Shown piece by piece: positions 34,271 to 45,918 of a stretch of DNA of 64,000 nt (positions are counted from its first letter, which is position 1; the number at the start of each line of letters is the position of its first letter). The notes under the pieces are model-generated. The model was not told where the DNA came from and ran no database searches. It saw only the letters and a list, made by a program, of their open reading frames with translations. The DNA is from Paragonimus skrjabini miyazakii. Taxonomy: Eukaryota; Platyhelminthes; Trematoda; Plagiorchiida; Troglotrematidae. The stretch covers positions 1-64,000 of the forward strand of contig JTDE01022146.1 of assembly GCA_014338405.1 (NCBI GenBank). Direction: 5' to 3'. Made by a program: the position numbers and the translations under genes.

Positions 34271-36241
34271 GACTGCAGGTTTACTTTCGCATAGGCACTA
34301 TTCATATTCGAGCTCCAGTGTTGGTATTTATTAATTCGGTTAAGTGGTTTTATAACTTCGGTTTAATAGCACTGTGTTTGCTGGCTATATCCAACGTTAA
34401 ATACGAATACGCCTGTATGTTGGGTGTACCGTTTTTTGCCGGGCTTGGCATTCTGGTTGCAAATGTTTCACAACCACACGAGGTGTACTGATGCGCGTGT
34501 TGGCGGACCGAAAAGACACACATCAACCTACGTGTACCACAGTGGTTCATGACAAGCCTACCCAGCGCTGTTCTGCCAACCATCGTTAAACACTTGCAGC
34601 AGTGCAGTCGCACGGTAGATGTCACCGGCACCTTCAAGGCCATTGCCTACTTGGTAAATAGGCAATAATTTGCCTTTTCGAAATCGGTTGTAAACAAGCA
34701 TCTCAGTCTTGTGTTCTGTGTGAAAACTCTTAATGACCAACTTTGCTTCACCATGATGACCTGTGGAATTCGTATACTCAATTCCCCGCCTCCACCCTTT
34801 TTTCGTTAATCTCAGAACTCGAAAATTTTCCAGCGATCCTTAATTAGAACACTGACTGACCTGCAACTTCAACCTTCGTCTCATCAGCTATACTTCCTTG
34901 ATTGTCGCTTTGTGCTGTTCTATTGAGTGCTTTCAAACGAATATGAGCTCGTCTACTTGTGAACAAATTATACAAATCCCGACCTTGATTTGTGTAACAG
35001 TAGAAACCAAACCACTTGTCAATGTGGGGGACATCCTGTCTCATGCTATCTGTTTCTTTCAACATTATGCGGGAAAACCATTGTTTTATGTCCACTGATT
35101 GGTCAGTTTAACACCATTGATGGAGTGAATTTTCAACTCATTGTTTAAGTGTGCATGTATGTATATTTTCAGTTCATGTTTCGGTTTTGTACCAAGTATA
35201 TCATCGTGGTTGTTTGTCTGGCTGCTGTCTTCTTCCGTTAGGCCGATATGTGTGTATTAGCTAGGACAATCGTACCAGTCACTCGTTGTGGCACTAAATT
35301 TGTCATGACACTCATTAGCGGTTTTGACTGGACGCTTACGGAATGTGTGTTCGACTAAAACAGATTCGATTAGAAGCCATATGGTCTGTGATTCAGTTCC
35401 CAGTTCGGATCAGGACTGTTCAATACTGATGAACAAAAGTCGCGTCTATAGTTCCTCATTTTAAAGTCGCTGTGAATGATGCAAACCATCTTTTGACTAA
35501 TATTGTCACGTGAAGATTGGCGTTATATGGTAATTTACGCAAATCATTAGCTGATGCGCAGACCAGACAGTTGAATAACAACCGCATCACAACTGATCTC
35601 GGTCCACTTCCGTTGACTGATTATCTAGACCAGTCGAGCTTAGATTGGCAGGTTTCATGTGCCATCTGGTAGATTACCCACCTAGAATGTAAACACCACA
35701 GTTGTTGTCACCCCTGCCTATTAGTCAACTCAGTGTGGTTGCGTTATGTAAATAAAAAGAGCTTTTGACAGGCGATAAATTCCAAAAATTTTTACCATCT
35801 GACTGTATTCGGTTGACATAACAGTCGATTCTGATGTGTGATGTCAACTGTGATCATCACTCTACGATTGTGGCGAACCATGAAGCATTTTAAAATGGAC
35901 GATTTGTTTTTCATCACGGATCCGGTGGCAAGTTATCTGTTTTGTGGCTATTCGGGTTCCTTTGTTAGAATACCACCGATCGCACAGTATCACGGGTCTC
36001 CAGTGAGGATCGAAGGATGTCAGGATTAGTTGTGGCTCATTGTTATGTCAAATCGTGGTCAATAGCCAGAATGCAAGATTTTTAATTATTCTCAAAGAGT
36101 TCTTTAAAAACCGTGACATCGGAGACCAAAAACCTTACATGCTTGATTGCAAATCCACGTATTTCATTGACTTCACTGAGCCCATATTATGCTCCACCTC
36201 GAAAGCCTTGTTTTATGTTTCATCCCCCCTTTCTTCCCCAG
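34271..36241. other. End of GSK3 intron 2, no assigned element
   Basis: Several short ORFs (for example minus 34350-34643, 34844-35095) without recognisable motifs. The acceptor tcttccccag closes the intron at 36241. Confidence 0.45.
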
Positions 36242-36352
36242 AAGGATGACGTGTTTTTGAATTTGGTGCTTGAATTCGTTCCAGAGACTGTCTATCGAGT
36301 CGCCCGTCGATACAGTCGACAGAAGGAAACTATCCCCATTCTGTTTGTCAAA
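36242..36352 (+). CDS. GSK3: GSK3 exon c: hinge and start of the C-lobe
   Basis: The 111-bp, 37-codon exon is bounded by acceptor ttcttccccag and donor gtgagt at 36353. It reads KDDVFLNLVLEFVPETV, then YRVARRYSRQKETIPIL and FVK. LNLVLEFVPE is the ATP-pocket hinge. Residue 11 is Glu (36272-36274), where human GSK3B has Asp133 and GSK3A has Glu196. Residue 12 is Phe (36275-36277), where human has Tyr134. VPETVYRVAR is invariant in the family. Exon length and phase match the human exon as I remember it. By eye about 26 of 37 residues match GSK3B, with mostly conservative changes. Confidence 0.95.
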
Positions 36353-38410
36353 GTGAGTTTCTGCGTACGGTTCTACGGTTTTGAGGTTATCGCGAACTGA
36401 TTTTCCGTCTATGCTGTTACAGTCACTATTGTATCCATTCTACAACGCGGATATACTGAAGTTTGTTTGTCACGGGATCAGGCTACCATAGTCTGCTTTT
36501 TCCTCCAAGAGGTGACACAGTGACCAAAACTGGCGCGAGTTCCCCCTCTGATCAAATGGATTAGCTCGATCTGGAAGGTCGCGTTTGTTACTAAGGTGAA
36601 TCAGGCTGATTGTCCACCTATCCCTAATGGTTGTCAGCGTAGGCTTGGTATATAAGCTTGTGGCTGTTGCGTGTAGATGCACATGGAGACGTTAATTTTG
36701 TTGGATGTACGTCGAAAATCTCAGAGATATTGTCCATTCAGGCAAAAGATGCATGTCTACGCTCTCGATTTTCAATCATCATTACTTTCACCAGCTAGTT
36801 TGCATCAAGTGGTCTGATTGTGGGAAAAGTGCTGCAAATCGGATTACACACTCTGCATTCCACGTTTGTGACGTGACTGTATCTGTAAGATTGTTGATGA
36901 CTTCTTGTAGCCCTTTATTAATCCGTTACTTCGCTTGCTGCTATTGGGATAAACAACAGCTCTAGTCATTATACTTAAGCCTACGTCGTACAAACTGTGT
37001 ACCATGACACGACTGTCGATGGTTGATACCTGTTAGGCAGAGACAGGATTTATCTTACAATTTCAGAGCTGATGAAGTAACCTGTTATCTTTGATTAACT
37101 CTTCATAGTGTAATCTGTGATCTAGTAGGTTTTTAGTGGTCTGTATTTGCAAGGTGACACGGTGGACAGTGAACTAACTCGCGATTCTGGTGGCCTTCTC
37201 TTTTCCTCGTTTGTCGTCCATTCTTTGGAATCTGTGGTGATCATGTAACGCACCTCGTGGTCGTGGCTATGGTGTACCTACGTAATGTACGTGCGTGATC
37301 ACTGTTTCTGAGCGGCATTTTGTTTTGCCGTATGTTCGTGCCCACTCATATATACACACATTTCAATTTGCACTGGAACACCCCAATTCCGAGTCGTCAA
37401 GGCGCAAGAAGGCAAGGCCAGTGTTCACTGTTTAATTGCCCCTCAGTTGCCGGTATTTCTTCTCATACAGACATCTAAAAAATGCGGAGCTTAAAAAAAT
37501 CTGAAAAATCTCGCTTCTCCACTCACCGAAGGCGTTTCGTCGCCTGAAACAATTGAATGGTCTATCAACTCGTTTACAGCCCACAACAATGCATACTTGT
37601 CAGTGGAGGAAACACGAAGATTTCACTCATCCATTTGGTTCACAAAGCGTCTTTTTTGAACGATGTTTTCCAATCTGTTTTGCTTTAATTCGGAGACAGC
37701 ATTCTCACTTGAGCATTAAAGCAATTAAGCCTGTTACAGTTTGGATAGTGTTTTTTTTCAAATTAGGGTTTTAGATTTTGTTAAAAATGGAATAAAAAAA
37801 CAAGGTTAACCGCAAATGATGGACGCTTATGTACTTGTCTACTTAGTGATAATGCAGTTACGTTTTGGGTTAATTTACTTCTGAAAGCAAATTTATCCGT
37901 CTCACCAATTAATCCAGTACACATGTGACTGTTTTTTGTTTGTTTACCATTATCTAAGTAAAAGCAGTATAAATACTTTTTCTCTAATCAAACACTAGTT
38001 TTTGCCCTTATAATTTTAACTGGTCTGTTTCCACAAAGGTTAGCACAGTTGTGTGTTTTAATCTAAAACTATGTTAGCAGTAGTACAAGGTGCTAGTTTA
38101 TATTGATACGTACGTATGGCCTAGCTAGTTTGAAACAATAGGTAGTCTAGATCTGTAGCTATCATGTGATTCTTTCCCTCGTGCTTCGGGGTTTCCCTTT
38201 CCCAATTTCGTTTTTCTTGCCTAAACAGGACAGAGATCACAGCTAACGAATTCAATGATAACTCATGCTCTTTTCCGTCAGTCTTAAACACTTCAAAACC
38301 CGAGGGATCAGAATTAAGTTGGATCGAGTTTAATGTAGCCATGCTAATCGCTAAACTGGAGGATTGTGTTTCTGTTCTCTCGGTTAGTAGAAGCTAAATA
38401 CCGCTAGTTT

Positions 38411-38412
<2 letters not shown>
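36353..38412 (+). other. GSK3 intron 3, first part, no assigned element
   Basis: Starts with donor gtgagt. A minus-strand ORF (36470-36682) and a plus-strand ORF (36705-36965) have no recognisable motifs. Nothing called. Confidence 0.45.

Positions 38413-38450
<38 letters not shown>
38413..38450. repeat. (TA)n microsatellite
   Basis: Uninterrupted TA dinucleotides over about 38 bp. Confidence 0.95.
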
Positions 38451-38452
<2 letters not shown>

Positions 38453-41400
38453 CACATGTCCAATCAGTCATGTTCCACCAAGCGGGCAAGCAAATCTGCT
38501 GTAGATTGGAAAAGCCTTGAAATTTAGTTTGTATATTTCACCGGTCATCAAGTTTTAGATACTCAAATGCATTATGCGTTTTTATTGAATTAGTTGAATA
38601 CCATCAACGATACAACATGTCAACCTTTCGCCTCGGTGCATTTCTTCCCAAATTTCCGTTATACAGTACTCCTTCCTTTTAGGAAGAACACTCCTTCTGA
38701 CAACGAGAAATGACTGTTGGAAAGGAGCGAGAGATGTTCATGTTGTTTTTCAGCCTAACAACACCCTTGTTCACTTCTCCTACCTCTAGGTAGTGCAGAT
38801 TAAGACTAACTAAATTCGTCTACTATCTCTTAGAATTTTTTTCGATAGTGATTCTTGTCTGCTTTGTTATTGCAAAACACGTGAAGTTCATATTGACAAT
38901 AAATCCGTATGTGTAGGGTGTCCACATTCGATCATTTAGCAAATCGATACGGACTATTCTGTGAACTTCAGATTTTGGTTACTGGCAGATAGTTTTTCTT
39001 TCTCTTACTCTACTGCCTCACCAGTTAAAAACCGATTCAGACTGACGCGAGGGCCTTCTGTGTTTCTCGTTAACAGTTGAGAGGTGTCCTTGTGAGTACT
39101 AGAATTTTCATCGGAAACTTTTCAGTTTCAATTAAAATTAGTTTCACATGAGAGTGGCAGCTAAATAGGAATTATTGTATAAATTATTTTGATCCTATTA
39201 GCTAAACTTGAGATAGTGTTTCCGAATTTAGCTCTTTTTCAAATACAACTGGAAAACAAATTCCTTTTTTACTACTGTGTGTAAGGTACTCTATACCACT
39301 CATGATTTCAATCAGTTTGAGTTATACGTCCATTGCCGTCATTCCGGTTTGACGGTAGAGTCTTAGTAGACAGGTACCGTACAGTTTATATTTTCACACT
39401 TGTCACTAACTATGCTAGTTGTCTTTTTGTTCTCGATTTCTACTGTTTCATTGTGCCGTTCTGTTTCCTGTTCCAAACGTTTGTACGCCTGTATGTGGAG
39501 GTTTGTAATGGACTCTAATCAGATAATGCTATGTTGATTGCTCGCCACGACATTAACTCAGACAATTCGGAAAGTCTGTCTGAAAAATTAGAAAACTGGC
39601 CATTTTCCGGTTTCTAGAACGTTATTCTCTCGAGTAGTAATTGCAGCCAACGATTTGGTCGATCACATAGTCTCCAATCTGGTCAGAGGCGTTTACCGAC
39701 TCTTCTCAACAGCGTTAATAATCACGATAAGACAACGGTCTTATCGTCTTATTTTCTTAGACTGCTAGAAGTCGTGATTAATGATGCAGGTTATGTTAAA
39801 TGCCCGATTGACACATGGACTCTTGTGAGCAAATCATGTCAGACAGCTGTTAATAACACCTATTTCTGAATGTACAGATACCGGTTAGATTTTCACCGAG
39901 TTCTTGTAAGATGCTCCATGGACCACGTGATCATGCATGTATATGTAAGCACTAGTGTGCAAAACTTGAACTGGGGTAATGAGCATAATTTTGCCTGTGC
40001 GGACATGAATGAGGCTCACGTGTAGGAGGTCGATTGGGAACTAGTGACTAGATGACTAGCTTACATTCACCAAAGGTCACGTGAGCGATCGTTACCACAA
40101 GGCTAACAATAATGACTTTCTCTATTCAGTTCGAGTAAGTGAATACCCAAATTTACACGAGCATGGAAATACAACATGATTAAAAAAAATCCCAGAGTAG
40201 GCAACAAAAAATGCTGCATGTTTAGAAGGAGGGCAATGTACTATGAACATCCTATGTGCCCTGGTTAGGCGCTGCAACTTGTTCTTTTTCTTCCTGAAAC
40301 CTGTTACAAGCCATTACGCGACGACGTGACCTTCTTTTGTGACAAGTTACAGTCGAACTTTCAATCGTTTACGCTACTCTCAACCGTTAGAGCTTAGATT
40401 AAAATAAATATAAACATAAAATAAACGGTAACCAATCTTAGGGAAAACGTACCTTTGGTTTTTCTTGCCTTTTTGATCGGGTGTAGGCTAATTTGATGTA
40501 CATATGTGTGACTACAATTCTGTGGTCCGTGATACATTATGGGCGACTCAGACATATTTGAAGCATATTAGACGTTTCGTTATAATCCTTCCAAACATTA
40601 AAGTAGTGTTTAAAAATATGACAGATTCATGTACCCGCTATCACATTTGATGGTTAACTGTTGGCAGGTGTGCGAAAATTCACTTAGCCTGGCAATTGTT
40701 TTGGTGTTGATTAGGTAACTGAATTAAAAAGCTCTTCATGATAATGTTATTCCACCGATTTCCTCGACCAAGGTATATTTTCCGTATATAAACTTTTTGC
40801 TAGTCATTTCACTTCGTTCGTGTTTACCGTGTTAAATGGAAAGCGATAAACTAGTGAAACGTGTGTTATTTAGGTTCTTAGCACAAATCGTTTGATCTCG
40901 TAACTTATTCCAGCATTTTCAGTTTTCTAGTTAGATTTCAAATATATTTACAACGTTGCTAGACGTGGCGAGCGGTTTAATTAGTGGCTCTTTGGGTAGC
41001 ATGTTTCAGTGTTCCACAAATTGGTTTCTCTACATTCATCGGCTGTTTCACCTTCTTTTGATATCCTCTTTACCTGTTTCATTTTCCTTCAGTTTTATCG
41101 TGGCACCGATGTCGGTTGCATGCAGTTTGTAATGTAAACACAGTCATTTTATCAAATAAGTTCCATATCGCGTCATTCTGGCTATAAATTTCTGAACTCT
41201 AAAATCAGGGTTCGAGCATGCGATTTTGTTTGCTCGTGTTAATTGGTTAGCCATTTGATATCACCAGAACTGCTGCTTCGATCAGTCTGTGCCAATCAAT
41301 TTGCGCGCCAGAAAAAAGCACTCTAACATTGCATGTAGACGCAGTGCAAAGCAACAGTATTTTCAGCCACACTCGAACCGACTGCGTCTAGTTGTGTGCG

Positions 41401-42044
41401 TGTATGACCGGCCACCGCTCCACTCGCATTAACAGCAGTTTAGGCATCGTCATGCTCGTGCGTTCGTTCGTTGTTTTGGTTTTTTCCATGGGCTCGTGAC
41501 CAAGTTGGCAAATGTGAACACGAACGGTTGTGATCCAGACAGCACATGTTTGACAAGACACATGGATAGACAGATAAAAAGATCGCTTATGGGTCATTAC
41601 ATGACAGTGTGATTTGTCTACTCTGTTTTGTCTCCGTCCCCTCAAATAACTATTTTGCTGACACCGTTTAGGACAGGTCAGATGATCCATATTGCTCTTG
41701 CTCACTTTTCATCTTAGGAACAAACCAAATCAAATCATGCCTAGCTCCCGGTTAACATTCGCTGTAATAACCGAAATCGATTAATGTTCCTGCCTAGAAG
41801 TTGACTAAGAATAATAGAATAAGTAGACAACGTGATTACCGAGGTTCGACTGAAATCATGGATTGAGCTACTTCATCAGGATCCAGTCCACAAACACGTC
41901 CATTGAGATTATATTTCTACATTAGTTTCGCAAATTCGAGCGTACGCATCTTCCTTCTCCTCCTCATTATCACCCGTTTCAACTTTAAGCTATACCTGTG
42001 GGTACACTGGTTGTAACTGTCGTTGGTCTTGATAATGGTCCACG
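38451..42044. other. Intronic stretch with no assigned element
   Basis: About 3.6 kb, AT-rich, with only short ORFs. It is the longest repeat-poor stretch in the window apart from the left flank. No domain, RNA or repeat recognised. Confidence 0.45.
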
Positions 42045-43060
42045 AAGTATCAGAGTAATAAATACAACTGTATAGCTGTGGAAAACAGAACAGAAAAAAA
42101 CTAATCAAACAAAGACATTTGGGTATTGTGAAAGAGAAGAATCAACAAGGTTATTGATACATATTCACCATTGATTGCAACACACTGCCATTACGTCAGA
42201 ACGCGCTTCTAACCAGCGGTCTGGATGGTCTCGAACTCCTCAACCAGGTAAACGGCACCTATCGATATTTGTTTAGCTGGACAATCAAGGCTTTCCTAGC
42301 TCGTGATCACGTTATCGCGTGGCCGCTTCTTGCAACCGTCAGTAACCACACGGATTAGTGCGTGGTACGGCGTACGCACCGTCGGTAAACGGATTGCATG
42401 ACCTGTGTATCGACTTTTGTGCATTTTCACTATTTGGGTTATCGGACACAATAACAATTCCGATCTACGTACCGTCGTGTTGCTCACACTGTGTGCGCAT
42501 TTGGTACAGGTTAACTGATGGGGACATTGGTGATTAGATAGCGAGAGTTTGTGTGGGTCTTGTGCATGAACGTGCCAGATTTCTGGACTATATAGCAAAA
42601 CTCAGCGCACACACGCACTGTAAACTGTGCTCTTATTTCGACAAATGGACGTCTTTTTGGCGTCACAAGTGACGAAGGTTTGTGAGTGTAATACGGACTG
42701 TCAATATCGTCGTAGACACCTCGGTCAGCATCAAAGCAATGTTGACTGCGTACTCAATATCAGTCAGCTTACTACTTGGCAGAAGTACCACTCCGAGATC
42801 CCCGAAACCCCCGAGTGCTTCTTCCGGAATATCTTCCCTTACGAAATTAAATGGGATGGGCGAGATCGGACACCCCTGTGAAAAACGCCATTTCAAGTTC
42901 ATACAGCAATCTTTTACCACAGTCGTTGAGAAGTGCTGGGGAAGGATGGTCCGAGCTTTATTGCGTTTCATTATCACAAGCTTCAAAGACACCTTGGGTT
43001 TCAGACGGACGATCATCGGAACTATCAAATAATCACACAACTTTCATCATCCATAAGTGA
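42045..43060 (-). mobile_element. RTE-like LINE, RT core to 3' end, antisense (copy A of a pair)
   Basis: The minus-strand ORF 42663-43040 holds RFSQGCPISPIPFNFVRE and SKLTDIEYAVNIALML, where the catalytic YADD is YAVN (42741-42752), so both Asp are lost. Lower coordinates give VLLYSPEIWHVHAQD-like sequence and MHKSRYTGHAIRLPTVRTPY (42296-42598), a worn LRWLGHVLRMP...RLP motif. The 3' end is near 42045. The segment 42117-42618 is about 96% identical by eye (about 19 differences in ~495 bp) to 56264-56765. Confidence 0.75.
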
Positions 43061-43187
43061 ATGGATTGACTGAGGTTGGTTGAATCTTTACACCTGTCAA
43101 GTCGCCAAGCAGGCTTTAAATTCATGAGCTATCTTTTCCGCACATAGTCTTATTGAACTTGACAGTTCTACCGTGATATACTGCGGG

Positions 43188-44650
43188 TTAACAAGTAAAT
43201 TGTGTTTGGCCACCTTTTCGGCCACTACGACCCATGGTATTTAGAATTCCCATCAGAACCGTGCGCTTGAATTTACGGCCAAGCAGCTGTCGCTCATCTA
43301 AATTTCGACCGTACGACAGTTGCTTCGGGATTTGGTCAGCCGGCGGAGCTGGGTAGACATCAGTCGTTCCTTTCCATGTCTGTCCAACGAAGCACTTCGG
43401 TGTACAGGGCCGTGTCTGATCACCTATTTCTCGCGATACGCTTTTTGACACTGCCGGCTGGGTGACTCAGGTGTCGTACGTTTTATTGTCCAGGTTTAAG
43501 TGCTGCATGACATCGTCGACAGTACGGCGGCCTGGCCTGTAGATAAGCAGCTTTGTTCCCGGCATCATGTTACGTTTTGCTCAGGTGTATTGTCTTTCGG
43601 AAAATCCGAAAGCAGCGCTGGTTTTGACTACGCTAGCTCGCAACTCTTGACTGAACCTGTCGACAGGTTGTTACCCAGATAGCAGAAATCTGATCGGTCG
43701 TTTCCAGTTTCCATTGATGCGGATTCTAGGTGTAGGCAGAGCACCTTCGTCCGAAGAGGGCTGAAAGAAAGAAAGTGTTATGACCCGCTGGTCAATGATA
43801 ATCAGAAATGTCTAGCACACGACAATACAAATCACGGGACGTTGCACAGAGCTTAGCAATATTCGGAAACCCCAGAATAACACAAACCTTTAGCCAAGAT
43901 TGTATTTGCTCTCAAACCAAAGGTGACAGTGCAGACGCTCGTCTGCACATATATATAGTCTTTGAATGGCCTTGAAGAATCCTACTTGAATTGGTGCATT
44001 AAAAGTGGGATGGGTCAATCACATACTCAGGAGAAACGTGCGTCAAAATTGAGTTTCGGCACGTTGTGGCGCGAAAAAGTAAGATTCAAAGTCACAGTTT
44101 ATTTTTCGATGGTATCTCGAAAAATAAAACATTTTTGAGGAATATAGACTTTCCCCAACAGAAAGTGTCTTACTTTTGTTACGGCAGTTGCGAAAGTCAT
44201 AGCCACTCTCTGCAGTTCCTCATTGTGCACGAATGATGCACCATCATTTACTAACAGGATGCGAATAGTAAAATTTCGTAGCCGTCTTAGATTATTGAAG
44301 TGCCAATTATTTGGCAGATGACCATCTGTACGGCGTTCTGTTTGAACACCATCCACCAAGTGGTAGAGAACAACTGTCAGGTTTTCGGTCAATTATAATC
44401 TGAATTCCGTTGAGGCTAGGGTACAACTGAGTGACAGTGTCAAAGTCATCGAAGGTCGATCTGTACAACGGGAAGTTTCACAGCGCCTTGTTGCTCACGG
44501 AATCAAACGTCTTGTTAAAATCCATAAAGATAGCATACAACAGCTGGTTGCGTCCACCACACTTTTTCTGGAATTGGCGAGCAGCGATCATCCTGCGGAT
44601 CGTACTGTGTTTTTCAGGAATATTTGTTTCCAAAGTTTTGACTTAATCCG
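43188..44650 (-). mobile_element. Second-family APE-type LINE, RT domain, antisense, degraded
   Basis: From high to low coordinates on the minus strand: MIAARQFQKKCGGRNQLLYA, IFMDFNKTFDSVSNKAL followed by a stop (about 44440-44590), containing the motif-A Asp; STFDDFDTVTQLYPSLNG; VQTERRTDGHL and NLRRLRNFTIRILLVNDGAS (44099-44392), where the core FADD reads LVND, with VND at 44243-44251; a YLGNNLSTGSV piece near 43670; and IPKQLSYGRNLDERQ (43188-43451), matching IPKK.LYGEL..GKR. It is the same family as 12093-13010. Stops and frameshifts show it is inactive. Confidence 0.75.
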
Positions 44651-45270
44651 ATTGAGCGGAAGTTCTGTAGAAACTTTTTAATACAGATCAATAGGCTAAT
44701 TTCTGGATACATCCGATCGTCTTCTATCGGGTAACCGATCCAATAGAAGGTGTAGCCACCACCTGCAAGCGTCGTTTAGCTCATGGCTACGATCTCGATG
44801 CGGCTTCCCGGTCGTGTGGTATTACACTAAGCCATCAGCTTACGCATAGTCCGTTTTCCTTTAGAGAGCGTCATGGATCCAGGGGAATGTCTCATGACTT
44901 GAGGATTCCTAGTTAGAACCTCTGACTCAACAGTCTGATCTGCAGGAGAAAGGGAAACTGGGTTTTCTCAGGTGACTATCTACAGTCATTGGCCCAAATC
45001 CTTGACTCATTTGCCACTGAGAGGTTAACCCAGAGAGGGACGCAGTAAATAAAACTTGGTCTTCTCATTCCGATTATTTCTTGCGAAAATTCCCATTGAA
45101 TCATAGAACAGTAGACGTGACGAACAATTGTTTTCGATAATTCATCATCAGATCAATACAATTATATAGATTCAGCAAAATCAAAAAACAGTGTGTACAC
45201 AAGACAAAGAGGTTTAGCAGGATGTCATTGGATCAAGCAGAACGTCACAAAATATCCAGGCTTGCATAGG
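44651..45270. other. Spacer between two antisense retroelements
   Basis: No ORF or motif recognised. May include flanks of the LINE and the 3' UTR of the Penelope-like element to its right. Confidence 0.4.
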
Positions 45271-45918
45271 TCAGTCACTCAGGGAGCAAATCACCAGTGC
45301 TAACGATTGATGGTTTGGAGTTTCGATGGGCATACAGACTGATGGTGTGACCTTTGGCCACGGCAACTGCAGGGCTTGCACGTATTTTTTGTGTGAACAC
45401 AAAATCGGATTGCGCAATCGAATGACGATCGTTTCAGCAGTAGCCAACATTCGTTGTCTGACCAGTTTTGGGTGGTTTATCGGGACTTTGTAGACAACAC
45501 GGAACGCCTGAGTGGGGTCAACCCGGTGATCAGTGTCTGCCAGATGTGCGACGACTGCGCTGTTGATAGATTTGGTTGAACCTGTTCCGAGCCACGCTGG
45601 ATGATGTTCTTTGATCCGTTTTGACAAACGCCTCGTCGTGCGACCTACATATTCTGCTGTAAAACTGCAGGAAAATGAGTATACAACCATGGATTGATCG
45701 AGGACAGAGAGTTTATCTTTCAAGCTCAAAGTCAGCAAGGGAGATGTGGTGAACCAACTGCGCAGCGTTGCCGCCGGAAAAGTGCGCCTAAGAGTCTGAT
45801 AAAGTCGACGGTTTAGTGTCTCTGTTGCAATATCACTCTTAAAAGGGAGGCGGATGAAAATAGCCTTCTTTTCTACCGTGGTAATCTGACTCCGTGGCTC
45901 AGACGCGATCATGTCCAT
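45271..45918 (-). CDS. Penelope-like element, GIY-YIG endonuclease region (5'-truncated)
   Basis: A continuous 215-codon minus-strand frame without stops. Residues 1-75 resemble the linker between RT and endonuclease of Penelope-like elements (LNRRLYQTLRRTFPAA). VVYSFSC at 78-84 and EYVGRTTRRLSKRIKEH from 89 form the GIY-YIG core, here V-Y and Y-V-G with the catalytic Arg. HLADTDHRVDPTQAFRVVY at 125-143 is the family's H-D.GHRVD..EAF..V block. AETIVIRLRNP at 161-171 carries the metal-binding Glu (162). LQLPWP near 183-188 is the usual terminal motif. The enzyme would nick target DNA for insertion. No RT domain is readable upstream, so the element is truncated. The intact frame suggests a young copy. 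Confidence 0.85.
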   Translation of the reverse strand: MDMIASEPRSQITTVEKKAIFIRLPFKSDIATETLNRRLYQTLRRTFPAATLRSWFTTSPLLTLSLKDKLSVLDQSMVVYSFSCSFTAEYVGRTTRRLSKRIKEHHPAWLGTGSTKSINSAVVAHLADTDHRVDPTQAFRVVYKVPINHPKLVRQRMLATAETIVIRLRNPILCSHKKYVQALQLPWPKVTPSVCMPIETPNHQSLALVICSLSD

